Source: Candidatus Bathyarchaeia archaeon
GTDB lineage: Archaea > Thermoproteota > Bathyarchaeia > 40CM-2-53-6
Assembly: GCA_035935655.1 (NCBI GenBank)
Contig: DASYWW010000012.1
Coordinates: 141,618-205,617, forward strand
Length of the DNA: 64,000 nucleotides
Direction: 5' to 3'
Shown: positions 16,746 through 26,114 of the stretch, piece by piece
How the letters are laid out: each line of letters starts with the position of its first letter
Position numbering within the stretch: the first letter of the stretch is position 1
Notes under the pieces: model-generated
Seen by the model: only the letters and a program-made list of their open reading frames with translations
Databases searched by the model: none
What the model was told of the DNA's origin: nothing
Position numbers and translations under genes: made by a program

Positions 16746-17948
16746 ATGGTTTCCGGCGACTTGGTCATCAGTCAGGCAGAACATAGATCCAGAGTCGAGA
16801 AAATCCGGGATCAATTGAGGAGATCGAAGTCTGCCGCGCTCTATCTTACGAATCCCACCAGAATTCTCTACGCGACCGGATTCAGCCACATTTCCACGGA
16901 GCGACCTCTAGCCCTTGTCATCCCACAAGACGGAACAATCTTCGTGATGGGACCTCATCTAGAAGAGGACCATGTAAGATCCGATTCCCGTCTCATACAG
17001 GAGTTTTTCAGCTATCCCGACTACCCAGGCAATACCCACCCGATTCGACACTTTGTCAAGGTACTGAGGGAGAAAGGACTAGCAGGAGCGAAAATTGCAA
17101 CCGACTCATTTGACGGAGCCGCTGGAGGCTGGGGCTACAGAGGACCTTCCTTGCGGGACCTGCTCAAACGCGCCAAAATGGTCGACAGCAGAGATATGGT
17201 CGACAATCTGAGAAGGGTGAAATCCAAACAGGAAATACATCTTCTGAAGGAGAGTGCTCGATGGGCGGAGAAGGCTCACGATATTCTGATCGAGAACATC
17301 GGACCTGGCGAACATGATGCGCTAGTCGGGGTGAAAGCGAGCTATGAGGCGCTGACGAGAATGATGAAGAAGCTTGGAGCAAAATATCGCCAGCTGAAAT
17401 GGGGCCTTTCACCCGTAGTTGTTGGTTGTCGGGGACAGGTCGGACCCGGGTCAGCCATACCGCACTCCGTCTTCTCTCAAAGAAGGATCCGAAAGGGGGA
17501 CGTATTGGTAACAGAGGCCGGAGTCGAAATAGGAGGCTACACAAGCGAACTCGAGCGGACCGTTATCGTTGGAGCAGCTGGCCCTACAGAGAAGAAACAC
17601 TTCGAGACCATGCTAAGAGCTCAGGACGCCGCGTTAGGAGAATTCAAACCTGGTGCGCCGTGTTTCCGGGTTGATGAAGCTGCGCGGAAGGCTGTTGAAG
17701 CGGTTGGTCTGGCCGACGCGCTCCGTCACCATGCCGGTCACGGCATTGGGATAGATGGTCATGAGCCACCGTGGCTCGACCCAGGAGAGAAGACGATCAT
17801 GAAGACCGGAATGGTCTTTTCGTGCGAACCAGGACTCTATGTTCCCGGGTTTGCTGGGTTTCGTCACTCGGATACTATAGCGGTTAGCAAGGATGGAATG
17901 GAGTTCATAACTGAATACCCACGCGGCCTGGATGAACTGACTGTTTAG
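16746..17948 (+). CDS. M24 family (Xaa-Pro peptidase/creatinase-like) hydrolase
   Basis: The 400-aa protein has a creatinase-type N-terminal domain and a C-terminal pita-bread fold. The histidine region HHAGHGIGIDGHEPP is intact, but usual metal ligands are replaced. The two Asp of the canonical D...SD pair read E (VTEAGVEIGG) and E (TSELERT), and the last Glu region reads FRHSDT rather than RxEDT. Such substitutions occur in creatinase-like and other M24 branches, so the substrate may not be a dipeptide. It stands alone on the plus strand. Confidence 0.85.
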   Translation: MVSGDLVISQAEHRSRVEKIRDQLRRSKSAALYLTNPTRILYATGFSHISTERPLALVIPQDGTIFVMGPHLEEDHVRSDSRLIQEFFSYPDYPGNTHPIRHFVKVLREKGLAGAKIATDSFDGAAGGWGYRGPSLRDLLKRAKMVDSRDMVDNLRRVKSKQEIHLLKESARWAEKAHDILIENIGPGEHDALVGVKASYEALTRMMKKLGAKYRQLKWGLSPVVVGCRGQVGPGSAIPHSVFSQRRIRKGDVLVTEAGVEIGGYTSELERTVIVGAAGPTEKKHFETMLRAQDAALGEFKPGAPCFRVDEAARKAVEAVGLADALRHHAGHGIGIDGHEPPWLDPGEKTIMKTGMVFSCEPGLYVPGFAGFRHSDTIAVSKDGMEFITEYPRGLDELTV

Positions 17949-17972
17949 CACATGAAGCAGGCAGAAACCGAA

Positions 17973-18164
17973 CTAGGTCCACAAGGCGTTCGGTAGAGCC
18001 TTCTCCACTGGTGGAGAGACTCGATGATCATGATACGCCTCTCCGCAGTGTGGACATTTCAGATTCCTTCGCCACATCCGGTAGATCAATTTGAGCCCGA
18101 CGTAGGTCAGGGCGAAAACAACGACGCCTGCTATGGCTGACGCGATTGCAGAGTCCACGTTCAT
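17973..18164 (-). CDS. small membrane protein with zinc-ribbon half-site
   Basis: This protein is 63 aa from the ATG at 18164 (73 aa if TTG 18194 is used). It has one membrane helix (SAIASAIAGVVVFALTYVGL) followed by a basic loop and CPHCGEAYHDH, which could bind a metal with two Cys and His. No family is recognised. Confidence 0.55.
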   Translation of the reverse strand: MNVDSAIASAIAGVVVFALTYVGLKLIYRMWRRNLKCPHCGEAYHDHRVSPPVEKALPNALWT

Positions 18165-18399
18165 GATGAAGATGAAATAGTGGATGTCAACCAATCAAGA
18201 GACCTCCCAGATGTCGCGAGGAACATGTGGACGAACGAGTGGACGGGTTTTAGCGCGCATACGCTATATTGCGGAGTTGACGGTATAAACCTACCTCGGA
18301 ATGAAAGTCGCGAACTAAGGCGACGTGTATCTGTTTATTGAGAAGTATATCCTGCCGACCTGAAGTATTTTTTGGAGTCCGGAGTCTTGCGAGAGATGA

Positions 18400-18591
18400 T
18401 CAGGGCTGACTGTTTGGTGGTGTGGTCTGGACGGGTTTCAAGACTTCGTCCGCGTGGGTGATCTTGACCAGGCCCTTGAGGAGCAACCGATTGGTTATTT
18501 TCGCGCAAATATCGCAGTCCTTACCCGGACAATATCCTTTGAGAAAGTTCTCGCACTTCCATCGATAGTTCTCTATCTCAACAGTGGACAT
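18400..18591 (-). CDS. small Cys-rich protein, unknown function
   Basis: The 63-aa protein starts at an ATG and carries four closely spaced Cys (C-ENFLKGY-C-PGKD-C-DI-C), suggesting a zinc or Fe-S site, followed by a helical segment ITNRLLLKGLV. No family is recognised. It lies upstream of nothing obvious on its strand; the HMG-CoA synthase gene ends elsewhere, at 18769. The 205 bp between 18195 and 18399 show no gene. Confidence 0.5.
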   Translation of the reverse strand: MSTVEIENYRWKCENFLKGYCPGKDCDICAKITNRLLLKGLVKITHADEVLKPVQTTPPNSQP

Positions 18592-18768
18592 ACAAGTGGA
18601 GCCTTTGCCGATCGGCCTTCGGCCCGAAATCGACTAAAGTCTCGCGTAACTTCACGCAAAAGCGACCGGTAACATCAGGAAGGTCGACTCTGCCCGGTCA
18701 AGCTGGGCTGATGATGACCCCCCCTGAAAGTCTATGTTAGGGCTAGTCTGGCGAATGGTACTATGGGT

Positions 18769-20352
18769 CTAAGCGTACTGGGTAGGAGCGACTGCGATCG
18801 GCTTCGGTTTCGAGATTACTGCTATGGGCTCTCTGAATACTGGTCGATATGCGATTCCATAGAGGATGAGTCCGTCCTTGCCCTCGTAGTCGAGTCTTCT
18901 GATGACCCCCTCAAGTCGAACTCCGGGTTTCAAATTGGAGATGTCCGCGTCCACGAAGAGCACTTTGTTGCTTTCTAGTAGTTCGAAGTTCGAGGTCCAT
19001 CTCTTCTTGAACGGAAGTTTTGCAACGTTTTTCAGTTTCGCATATCTTGGAAAGCGCTTCTTCTCCATTGGTCCGGGACAATCGGACGCGAGACAAGTGT
19101 CTCTGGCGGGATAGTAGATTCTGTTGCAGCCTTTGCAGAGGGAGAGGGAGAAGTAGCTTCCGTTGACTGGTTCAATCTCGCCGACAATTCGCGGAATCTC
19201 CAGTCGTCGCTTAATTCTTGAAAGTCGTTCGCGGATCAAATCGTGGTACGTGTCTATCCTGATCTCGGACTTCCGTTCGACATAGTCCATCACGGTGGGG
19301 GTTCGTCCTCTCTTTTCCTCTATTCCATCCTGTACCTCAAACCAAGTTGCGTTTGAATAGGCCCCCGAGCCGTAGGAGACAGCGAGGACCTGGTCGCCCG
19401 GGTTTGCCTTGTCAAAGAGTGACGCGAGTGATATCATCGTAGACGCCGCGTACGTATTTCCTGTATCCAACACCCTGAGCCAGGGCTTGATCTTCTTCTC
19501 AATGTCTTGCTCGGTGAGCCTCATCCGTTTAGCGATGGATGAATCGGCAACGTAGGGGCTTATGTCCTGCGTGAGCGCATTGCATGTTTTCATCGGAAGA
19601 TAACCCGAGGGTTGGTGAAACGTTATCCAGTCAAAGTCCGCTAAAGAGAGATCGGGATGCTTGCGGAAGAGGTTAGCAATCGCACCGATGATATGTGATT
19701 TGTAGGCTTCAACAGTCGTCCTGCCGAAGTGCTTGGGAACAGCTGACTCCTCACGTCTCCAAAAGTCCATGAATAGGCTGGAATAGGGTGCAATGTCCTC
19801 GATACTCGCGATCACATCGCTCTTCCCCAACACAAAAGCTCCGGCACCTGCTCCGGCCGAGTATTCTAGAGGGTCCCCCCGCTCAGCTTGAGCAACGTCG
19901 GCGCCAATCGAAAGACCGTATTTTATTCGTCCGCTGCGAATCTCAGCGTCGATGAAACCGACCCCTTGCATTCCAGAATTGCAGGCGCCTTCAAGGTCGG
20001 CAATGAATACGTTCTCTCCGACGCCAACGAAAGACGCAACGTGCCGTGCAATCGTTCCGACTGCATACGGCTTAGACTCCGAACCTGCAGTGACCGCGCC
20101 GATTTCTCCGGGAGAAATTCCGGCCATTCGAATAGCATTCTCAGCTGCCTCAGTGGCGATGGTCATGGTGTCTTCGGTGTGTCCTGCCACAGCCTTTTCG
20201 CGCAGAAGAAGTCCATGTCTAACCTTCTCTAGAACTTTCTCAAGTTCCTTGCCGCGTTTCTTCTCTCGCTCCCTTACTATCTTCGCGGTCTCAATGCGTT
20301 CTCGGGGAATGTAAACCCCGTAACCAACGATTCCAACTTTGCTGTGACTCAT
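18769..20352 (-). CDS. HMG-CoA synthase fused to DUF35 OB-fold domain
   Basis: HMG-CoA synthase condenses acetoacetyl-CoA and acetyl-CoA in the mevalonate route to archaeal lipids. Residues 1 to about 350 are the thiolase-fold synthase, with probable catalytic Cys124 (EGACNSG), a His region FHQPSGYLPMK, and the late GSGAYSNATW motif. Residues about 385-510 are a DUF35-type rubredoxin-zinc ribbon (CKGC, then C and DC) plus OB fold. In many archaea these are separate neighbouring genes with acetyl-CoA acetyltransferase, which is absent here. A TATA (CTTAAATAC, minus strand, about 20407-20415) lies upstream. Confidence 0.88.
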   Translation of the reverse strand: MSHSKVGIVGYGVYIPRERIETAKIVREREKKRGKELEKVLEKVRHGLLLREKAVAGHTEDTMTIATEAAENAIRMAGISPGEIGAVTAGSESKPYAVGTIARHVASFVGVGENVFIADLEGACNSGMQGVGFIDAEIRSGRIKYGLSIGADVAQAERGDPLEYSAGAGAGAFVLGKSDVIASIEDIAPYSSLFMDFWRREESAVPKHFGRTTVEAYKSHIIGAIANLFRKHPDLSLADFDWITFHQPSGYLPMKTCNALTQDISPYVADSSIAKRMRLTEQDIEKKIKPWLRVLDTGNTYAASTMISLASLFDKANPGDQVLAVSYGSGAYSNATWFEVQDGIEEKRGRTPTVMDYVERKSEIRIDTYHDLIRERLSRIKRRLEIPRIVGEIEPVNGSYFSLSLCKGCNRIYYPARDTCLASDCPGPMEKKRFPRYAKLKNVAKLPFKKRWTSNFELLESNKVLFVDADISNLKPGVRLEGVIRRLDYEGKDGLILYGIAYRPVFREPIAVISKPKPIAVAPTQYA

Positions 20353-20362
20353 CAGAAGACCT

Positions 20363-20376
20363 TCGGATACATCCGA
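20363..20376. promoter_or_regulatory. 14-bp palindrome in the HMG-CoA synthase leader
   Basis: TCGGAT-AC-ATCCGA is a perfect inverted repeat 11 bp upstream of the HMG-CoA synthase start, within the predicted 5' leader. It could be an operator or a small RNA hairpin. Confidence 0.35.
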
Positions 20377-20611
20377 TATGTGAAGGACTTTTTCTCAGCC
20401 AACACGGTATTTAAGACTACGTAGAACATGTTTTGACAACGCGAATAGATCAAAGACAGATATTGATGCAAGAAAGGATTCTTCCGTCTCACGCCATGTA
20501 CCTGTAGTTTCTTCAATCCTTCTGAAACTCGAACGGTAGTCAATTGGTTACAGTCTGTTTTTGGCGCTAGAAACGAGCCCGGTTGAGTATTAGCTTCTCG
20601 AAGGATTCCAG

Positions 20612-22366
20612 ATGGTATTCCGCTCTATCACGAGCTTGATTCTCGCACTGATAATTCTATCCTTCTCATCAGGAGCCGCGAACGTTCCTCACCATGACGT
20701 GAACAACGGAAGCCCACTTCCAAATAATTTACCCCTCGCAGCGGTGAATGGTCCTCAGCGGACCATCGTCATAGAGGTCCAATTTCCTGACAAAGGAAAC
20801 AGCACTTCACCTACACAGACGCTGACGATGATTTCAAACCTGAACAATTATTACAACGAGGATTCCTACGGAACTGTTTCATTTCAAACGGGTATGACGC
20901 CGTCTGCCACCGCTCCTTGGTATGCTTTGCCTAACTCAATGACGTACTATGGAGCAGACACGGTATCGAGTGACAACCAACTAGTCTCTGACTCGCTACA
21001 AGCTGCCTACAACGCGGGAATCGATCTCGCAAGCTACAAGTTTGCAATCGTAGTTCACTCAGGCAATGACGAAGCGATGAGCCACGTAACCTCTGACATT
21101 CATTCTTTCACCATTCCAGGTTATGTTTTCAACCCTGCTCCCTTGGTGTCGTACAAGATTTCGACATCTGTGGTGGCCGAATCCGACCCGACAGGGGTTT
21201 ATTGCCACGAGTCGGGCCACCTCCTAGGACTTCCTGACCTTTACGACCTGACCGGCCAAATCGACCCTTCGAACAACTTTCTCGGGTACTGGGAAATAAT
21301 GGCCCTGGGAGAGTGGAACCCCAATACTGGCAACCCGCTCCAACCTAAACCCGGCACCTACCCATCCCACCACTCTATCTGGTCGAAAATTCAGCTAGGA
21401 TTCGTTCCCAGTTCAAGAGTGGTGGTTGTTCAACCGGGTCAGAGCGCCAACGTCACTTTGCAGAATCTAGAATCCTCGACTACTGGCAATCAATCGGTCA
21501 AGATTCCCATAGCCGCAAACCAAGATGGCTCCTTGACCTACTACCTTGTAGAAATGCGTGCCAAGCTTGGCACGTATGATCAATATCTTCCGTTCCCCTC
21601 AGATTATCCCGGAGCAGGTATTCTCATCTACAAGGTAAACGAGAGTATCGCTGCAGGCCATGGCAGCGTTCGCGTGATAGACGCTCATCCAGGTGGAGAT
21701 CTTAGCGATGCCCCCTTTGGACCATGCAATTCTCCGTGCACCAGCAATAACACGTTCTCGGATCAGACGAATTTCGTGAAAGTAATAGTGACTACGACAA
21801 CGGCGACGTCATATTCTGTGCTAGTAGATCGAACAAACGCTCCTCCACTTCTGCTTCAAATAAACACTCCATCCCAAGGCGTTATGGTCACCGTCGACGG
21901 AATCAACCAGACTTCGGACAAGGCAAACCAGGTCCGAGTAGTGGTGCGTTATGGACCTCACATCATCTTTGTTCAACCACAAATCCCACTGTCGGTCGGC
22001 TCCACAAGTATTCAGCTGGGACTAACAAACAGCTTTGCAGCATGGGACGATGGAAGCACCGCGAACCCACGAGCCTTTTCAGTCGTCAAGGATATTGCCA
22101 TTACCGCGAGCTACCGAGTAATAATCGAGCCCTCGTTCGCCACGGCAATCACCGCGGCGACAATCCTTGGAGTCGTAATACTGGCAGTAACACTTCATCG
22201 AAGGCGACACGACGCTGAGAAGAGTGCGCCTTCTCCCCCGTACTCTTCACAAGTCCCAAGCACAATTCAACCCGGGAATATCGCCACCACAGGAGGATCA
22301 CTCCCAGGGAATAATGCTCTTCCGAGAGTACCCGTAAAGAGCGACAGCGAGACCGAGAGCTCCTAG
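20612..22366 (+). CDS. secreted M6-family (immune inhibitor A-like) metalloprotease
   Basis: The 584-aa protein has a signal peptide (residues 1-22), a zinc-protease domain with CHESGHLLGLPDLYD (about residues 196-212; HExxH plus downstream Asp), and a beta-rich C-terminal part. A final membrane helix (about 508-530, AITAATILGVVILAVTL) and a Ser/Pro-rich tail follow. It probably degrades extracellular protein while anchored at the surface. Its last 69 bp overlap the convergent gene at 22298. Confidence 0.88.
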   Translation: MVFRSITSLILALIILSFSSGAANVPHHDVNNGSPLPNNLPLAAVNGPQRTIVIEVQFPDKGNSTSPTQTLTMISNLNNYYNEDSYGTVSFQTGMTPSATAPWYALPNSMTYYGADTVSSDNQLVSDSLQAAYNAGIDLASYKFAIVVHSGNDEAMSHVTSDIHSFTIPGYVFNPAPLVSYKISTSVVAESDPTGVYCHESGHLLGLPDLYDLTGQIDPSNNFLGYWEIMALGEWNPNTGNPLQPKPGTYPSHHSIWSKIQLGFVPSSRVVVVQPGQSANVTLQNLESSTTGNQSVKIPIAANQDGSLTYYLVEMRAKLGTYDQYLPFPSDYPGAGILIYKVNESIAAGHGSVRVIDAHPGGDLSDAPFGPCNSPCTSNNTFSDQTNFVKVIVTTTTATSYSVLVDRTNAPPLLLQINTPSQGVMVTVDGINQTSDKANQVRVVVRYGPHIIFVQPQIPLSVGSTSIQLGLTNSFAAWDDGSTANPRAFSVVKDIAITASYRVIIEPSFATAITAATILGVVILAVTLHRRRHDAEKSAPSPPYSSQVPSTIQPGNIATTGGSLPGNNALPRVPVKSDSETESS

Positions 22367-22837
22367 CCCTAAACCCGCCGTGTTCGCGCTACCATCTCTC
22401 GCAATTATTACCTGCTGAGTACTTCCAGAGACTCGGACCGAGATGTCAATGGCCTTCGCTGCATGAGAACTCTGGTTGTCGAATACGAAACAGTAAGTCC
22501 CGGTCACATTTAATGGAATATTGAATGACTGGCTAGACACGAGCTGGTCGATGAGGACAGTGGGAGGTCGTGACGATGGAGAGCATGATTGAGACTTGTT
22601 CATGCCCAAGAGTTCGAAGTGAACGGCGGAGGCTACTCCGCTTGGCTCCGAAACTGTGAGATTGGCCCGCAGTTCATTGTTCATGCCAGAAAGAATGGTG
22701 ATATTCTTGGGCTGTTCGACAAGGCTCCCTGCCTGTATAGGAAACCCACTTTGAACCCAAACGTTCTGTACGCGGACCACGGGAGTAGTGTGGACAGCCG
22801 GGATCGACGCGTAGGTGACCAGACCGACTATCAGCAT
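22298..22837 (-). CDS. membrane-anchored extracytoplasmic protein, unknown
   Basis: The 179-aa protein has an N-terminal hydrophobic segment (MLIVGLVTYASIPAV) and a beta-rich middle with sequons (N-I-T, N-L-T, N-V-T). A C-terminal membrane helix (GLGLGALGLAVALYGY) and short basic tail follow. Its start lies 35 bp after the ABC ATPase stop on the same strand, so it may belong to that transporter operon, but it does not resemble a substrate-binding protein. The C-terminal coding end overlaps the M6 protease. Confidence 0.65.
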   Translation of the reverse strand: MLIVGLVTYASIPAVHTTPVVRVQNVWVQSGFPIQAGSLVEQPKNITILSGMNNELRANLTVSEPSGVASAVHFELLGMNKSQSCSPSSRPPTVLIDQLVSSQSFNIPLNVTGTYCFVFDNQSSHAAKAIDISVRVSGSTQQVIIARDGSANTAGLGLGALGLAVALYGYSRKSIIPWE

Positions 22838-22872
22838 GGCGAGCCCGAAGACTACGAGTTTGAATTGCGTAC

Positions 22873-23691
22873 CTAGCGACCCTCCATATCTTGGAGTTTC
22901 TGGAACTCTCTGATTTCGCCCAGCCGATGTCGCATTATGCTGGCCTCAAGCTCCGTCTGCAGCAACGAAAAGATGTCCTTGTGGATGCTCACAAAGTCCG
23001 ATGCGGTAGGACTTCTTGGACGAACCAACTCGACGGGCACTACGCTTTTCACTCTCGCGGGTCGAGCGGAGAGAACCAGTATTCGATCCGCGAGCTCAAT
23101 CGCCTCTGGGAGGTTGTGAGTAACGAGGAGGAAGGTCTTCCGAGTCTCAGCGTGGATCTCTGCGACTTCTTCCCTAAGCGCTTCTGCAGTGAACTCGTCT
23201 ATCGCACTGAAGGCCTCGTCCATTAGAACAACTTCGGGGTCTATGGCGAGAGCTCTAGCGATGCCGACTCGTTGTTTCATCCCGCCGGAGAGCTGTTTCG
23301 GATAGAGATTTTCGCTGTCTTTGAGGCCGACCATTCCGAGAAGTTCTCTTGCCTTGTTTTCCCTCTCGCGTTTCGGGGTATTCTGTATCTCAAGACCAAA
23401 CGCGACATTCTCCAGAACAGTTCGCCAAGGAAGTAGCGCGAAGGTCTGAAAGACCATGCTGATCTTGGGATGAGGAGCAGCCAGCACGTCTCCGCGGAAA
23501 CGGATCTCGCCTGAGGATGGCTTGTCTAGCCCGGCAATCATTCTTAGAAGGGTAGATTTTCCGCAACCGCTCGGACCTACGATGCAGACGAATTCTCCCT
23601 CGTTAATCTGGAAAGAAATGTTGTTCAAGGCTGTCACGGTCTGCGGAGGCTCCGAGTACACCTTTGTCACATTAGAGAATTCGACGTGCAA
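22873..23691 (-). CDS. ABC transporter ATPase, NitT/TauT (SsuB-like) type
   Basis: The 272-aa ATPase has Walker A GPSGCGKST, a Q-loop VFQTFALLPW, the signature LSGGMKQR, Walker B VVLMDEAFSAID and the switch His (VTHN). The NitT/TauT group imports nitrate, sulfonates, thiamine precursors or similar small molecules; the substrate cannot be named. The permease gene ends 9 bp upstream. No periplasmic binding protein gene is visible in the window. Confidence 0.92.
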   Translation of the reverse strand: MHVEFSNVTKVYSEPPQTVTALNNISFQINEGEFVCIVGPSGCGKSTLLRMIAGLDKPSSGEIRFRGDVLAAPHPKISMVFQTFALLPWRTVLENVAFGLEIQNTPKRERENKARELLGMVGLKDSENLYPKQLSGGMKQRVGIARALAIDPEVVLMDEAFSAIDEFTAEALREEVAEIHAETRKTFLLVTHNLPEAIELADRILVLSARPARVKSVVPVELVRPRSPTASDFVSIHKDIFSLLQTELEASIMRHRLGEIREFQKLQDMEGR

Positions 23692-23700
23692 TTGGTTCTA

Positions 23701-24429
23701 TTACCGCCATCTCTTGATTCGCTGTTCTAGCCGCTCGAAAAACGCGCGATCCATCAGGATAGTTAGGAGGCCAACGGTCATTATTGCGGCGAGACCGTAA
23801 GTCATTGAGTGCGAGGAGCCCTGAATACTGTTGGAAATGAAACTTCCAACCCCGGCAACGCTCGCGATGATTTCCACTGCGAGAAGTACGTTCCAGCTGA
23901 ACTCGAAAGAGAGTCTTAGTCCAGTTAGGAAGTTTGGAAAGATCGAGGGAAGAATGATCTTCGAGAAGGTGTCGAGCCTTCCCGCTTTGAAGACTGATGC
24001 AACGTGGAAGTAGTCTGTTGGAATCTCCTTGACTCCCTGGCGGATCGTAAAGTAAATCGGGAAGAAGGCACTGAAGGCTGAGATGGCTACTGCTGCTACA
24101 TTGCCTCGTCCGATTACAGTAACCAGGAGAGTGAGTATTGCCAGGTCTGGCAGCGCGCCTACCAGCATGATGATCGGCGTGATCGCTTCGTCGAGCTGGT
24201 TCCTTAGACCCACGAGTAGTGCGAGAGGCATAACGACAACTAGCGCAAGAGAAACCCCTGCAGCTACGTTGACGAAACTCTGGCCAACCCGGGCCAGGAA
24301 AAATGGGGTTCCACCGAGTTGGACTAGTGTGAGTAGAACGTCATGGAGAGGCGGGAGCTGGTTACTAGAGACTATGCCGAGGAGACCTACTACCTCCCAC
24401 AGGGAGAATATGGCGACGAGCGTGATCAT
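23701..24429 (-). CDS. ABC transporter permease, NitT/TauT (SsuC-like) type
   Basis: The 242-aa membrane protein has about six helices and the EAA-type coupling loop FKAGRLDTFSKIILPSIFPNFLTGLR. The ATG at 24429 is the first usable start, although the frame stays open upstream with no ATG, GTG or TTG. The gene pairs with the ATPase at 22873. Confidence 0.9.
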   Translation of the reverse strand: MITLVAIFSLWEVVGLLGIVSSNQLPPLHDVLLTLVQLGGTPFFLARVGQSFVNVAAGVSLALVVVMPLALLVGLRNQLDEAITPIIMLVGALPDLAILTLLVTVIGRGNVAAVAISAFSAFFPIYFTIRQGVKEIPTDYFHVASVFKAGRLDTFSKIILPSIFPNFLTGLRLSFEFSWNVLLAVEIIASVAGVGSFISNSIQGSSHSMTYGLAAIMTVGLLTILMDRAFFERLEQRIKRWR

Positions 24430-24751
24430 CCACGGGGGCAGTCGGGGTTTGTTTCGACTAGTGTCCCGGACTCGATGGAAGACCTTGGGATTGAGTGGCC
24501 AGAAACGCAGCTCGATACACCGGGAGCCCGAAGGTCCCCTCTCAGAACTAATTAGCTTTGGACGATTAGTCTGCGAAATTCCGTGCTTAATGAGGTAGAG
24601 GTCCGAACTCTTGTCATTGGACGCTTATCGGTTCTAAGGAAAGAACTTGACTGTTTGAGGGGGAGGTTTGACTTAGAGCAGTTCAAAACGCGACCGTGCA
24701 GTATGGGACGCTGCTGTGCAGAGTTGTGCGAATGCCTGTGCGAATACCCAC
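24430..24751. other. non-coding gap between ahcY and the transporter operon
   Basis: This stretch of 322 bp contains no gene I can support. Short open frames on both strands lack family similarity. It probably holds the promoter of the permease operon, though I see no strong TATA, and no riboswitch fold was recognised. Confidence 0.5.
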
Positions 24752-25996
24752 TCAAGCCTGCCAAGAGTGGAGATACTTCTGCTGCAATCGGGATAGAGTG
24801 TCGATTTTTCGCCCGAAGGCTTCGAGTCTCTGCCGAGCGACCTCGAAATCGAGTTCTTCTGGAACTTTGATGACCTTTGGCGGCAGTTTGCCCTTGTTCT
24901 TGGAGAGATACTCAGCGGACAAGGCTTGATCGGCAAAGCTCATGTCCATCACCTCGGCCGGGTGTCCGTCGGCGGCTGCGAGGTTAACTAGTCGCCCTTC
25001 GGAAAGCAAGTAGAGCCTTTTCTTGTTTGGTAGAGTGTACTCAACGACTTGGGGCCGTACTCTCTTTTGTCTGATAGCAAGCCTCTCAAGGCCTCGCACA
25101 CTTACCTCGACATCGTAGTGGCCGACATTGCAGAGGATCGCTTTGTCTTTCATCTTGAGCATATGCGACACGGTTATCACGTCCGTATCTCCAGTCGCGG
25201 TGATGAAGAGGTCCCCCCTCTCGGCCGCTTCAGACATTGGCATCACATCGAACCCCTCCAATAGCGCCTCCAAAGCCCGGACAGGGTTTACTTCTGTGAC
25301 GATGACCCTCGATCCCATTCCACGGGCACGTTCAGCCACCCCTCTGCCCACCCATCCGTAGCCCGCTACCACGACGTCCCGACCGGCGAGGAGCAAGTTA
25401 GTTGCCCGCATTATGCCCTCGAGACCCGATTGGCCTGTGCCATACCGACTGTCAAACAGATACTTGGTAAGGGCATCATTGACGGCGATCACGGGAAATC
25501 TTAGTTTTCCTTGTTGCTCCATGGCCTTGAGTCGCGTCACGCCTGTGGTGGTTTCTTCGCAGGCGCCGATGATGCTCTGCAAGAGCCTTCCTCGTTTCGA
25601 GTGGGCTAGAATCGAGAGCTCGGCACCGTCGTCGATCAGAATGTCAGGCTGCAAGTCAAGGACCCGACTCAGATTCTGTCTGTGTTCTTTGTCGGTTACT
25701 CCATGCCAAGCGTACACATGGACCCCTGTTTCGGCTAGCGCAGCAGCAACATCATCTTGGGTAGAGAGGGGGTTGCTTCCGGTTATTGCGACCTCTGCGC
25801 CCGCTCGGTGGATGGATTCTGCTAGGACAGCGGTTTTTGCCTCAAGGTGGAGGCAGGTTCCAATCTTGTAGCCTTTGAAGGTCTTCTGATCGATCAGTCT
25901 CTTTGTGATTTTGGCGAGTACAGGCATATGCTCCCTTGCCCATTCCATCTTTACCTTCCCTGAAGGTGCGAGTTTGGGGTCCTTTACGAGGCTCAA
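24752..25996 (-). CDS. ahcY: S-adenosylhomocysteine hydrolase
   Basis: This enzyme hydrolyses SAH to adenosine and homocysteine, relieving product inhibition of methyltransferases. The 414-aa protein has LHLEAKTAVL, the GSNPLSTQDDVAAAL segment, and the NAD-binding GYGWVGRGVA. It also has ATGDTDVITVSHM and ends in an archaeal-type C-terminus. The start is TTG at 25996. The gene is divergent from hutH across 118 bp. Confidence 0.96.
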   Translation of the reverse strand: MSLVKDPKLAPSGKVKMEWAREHMPVLAKITKRLIDQKTFKGYKIGTCLHLEAKTAVLAESIHRAGAEVAITGSNPLSTQDDVAAALAETGVHVYAWHGVTDKEHRQNLSRVLDLQPDILIDDGAELSILAHSKRGRLLQSIIGACEETTTGVTRLKAMEQQGKLRFPVIAVNDALTKYLFDSRYGTGQSGLEGIMRATNLLLAGRDVVVAGYGWVGRGVAERARGMGSRVIVTEVNPVRALEALLEGFDVMPMSEAAERGDLFITATGDTDVITVSHMLKMKDKAILCNVGHYDVEVSVRGLERLAIRQKRVRPQVVEYTLPNKKRLYLLSEGRLVNLAAADGHPAEVMDMSFADQALSAEYLSKNKGKLPPKVIKVPEELDFEVARQRLEAFGRKIDTLSRLQQKYLHSWQA

Positions 25997-26114
25997 GGTC
26001 CAGCCCGAATGTTTCAGGGGAGAATATCAGCGTTACACGCTGGGCCACTCGTTTGCTCAAGATGGTATTCGGGACTTCAGCTTCAATCGGCGTTGAGCAA
26101 GGACAATCTGCCGA

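Noticed and set aside
24552-24764. Minus-strand open frame of 70 aa in the ahcY-permease gap
   Set aside because: Low-complexity Ser/Arg-rich translation, overlaps the ahcY end, and shows no motif.
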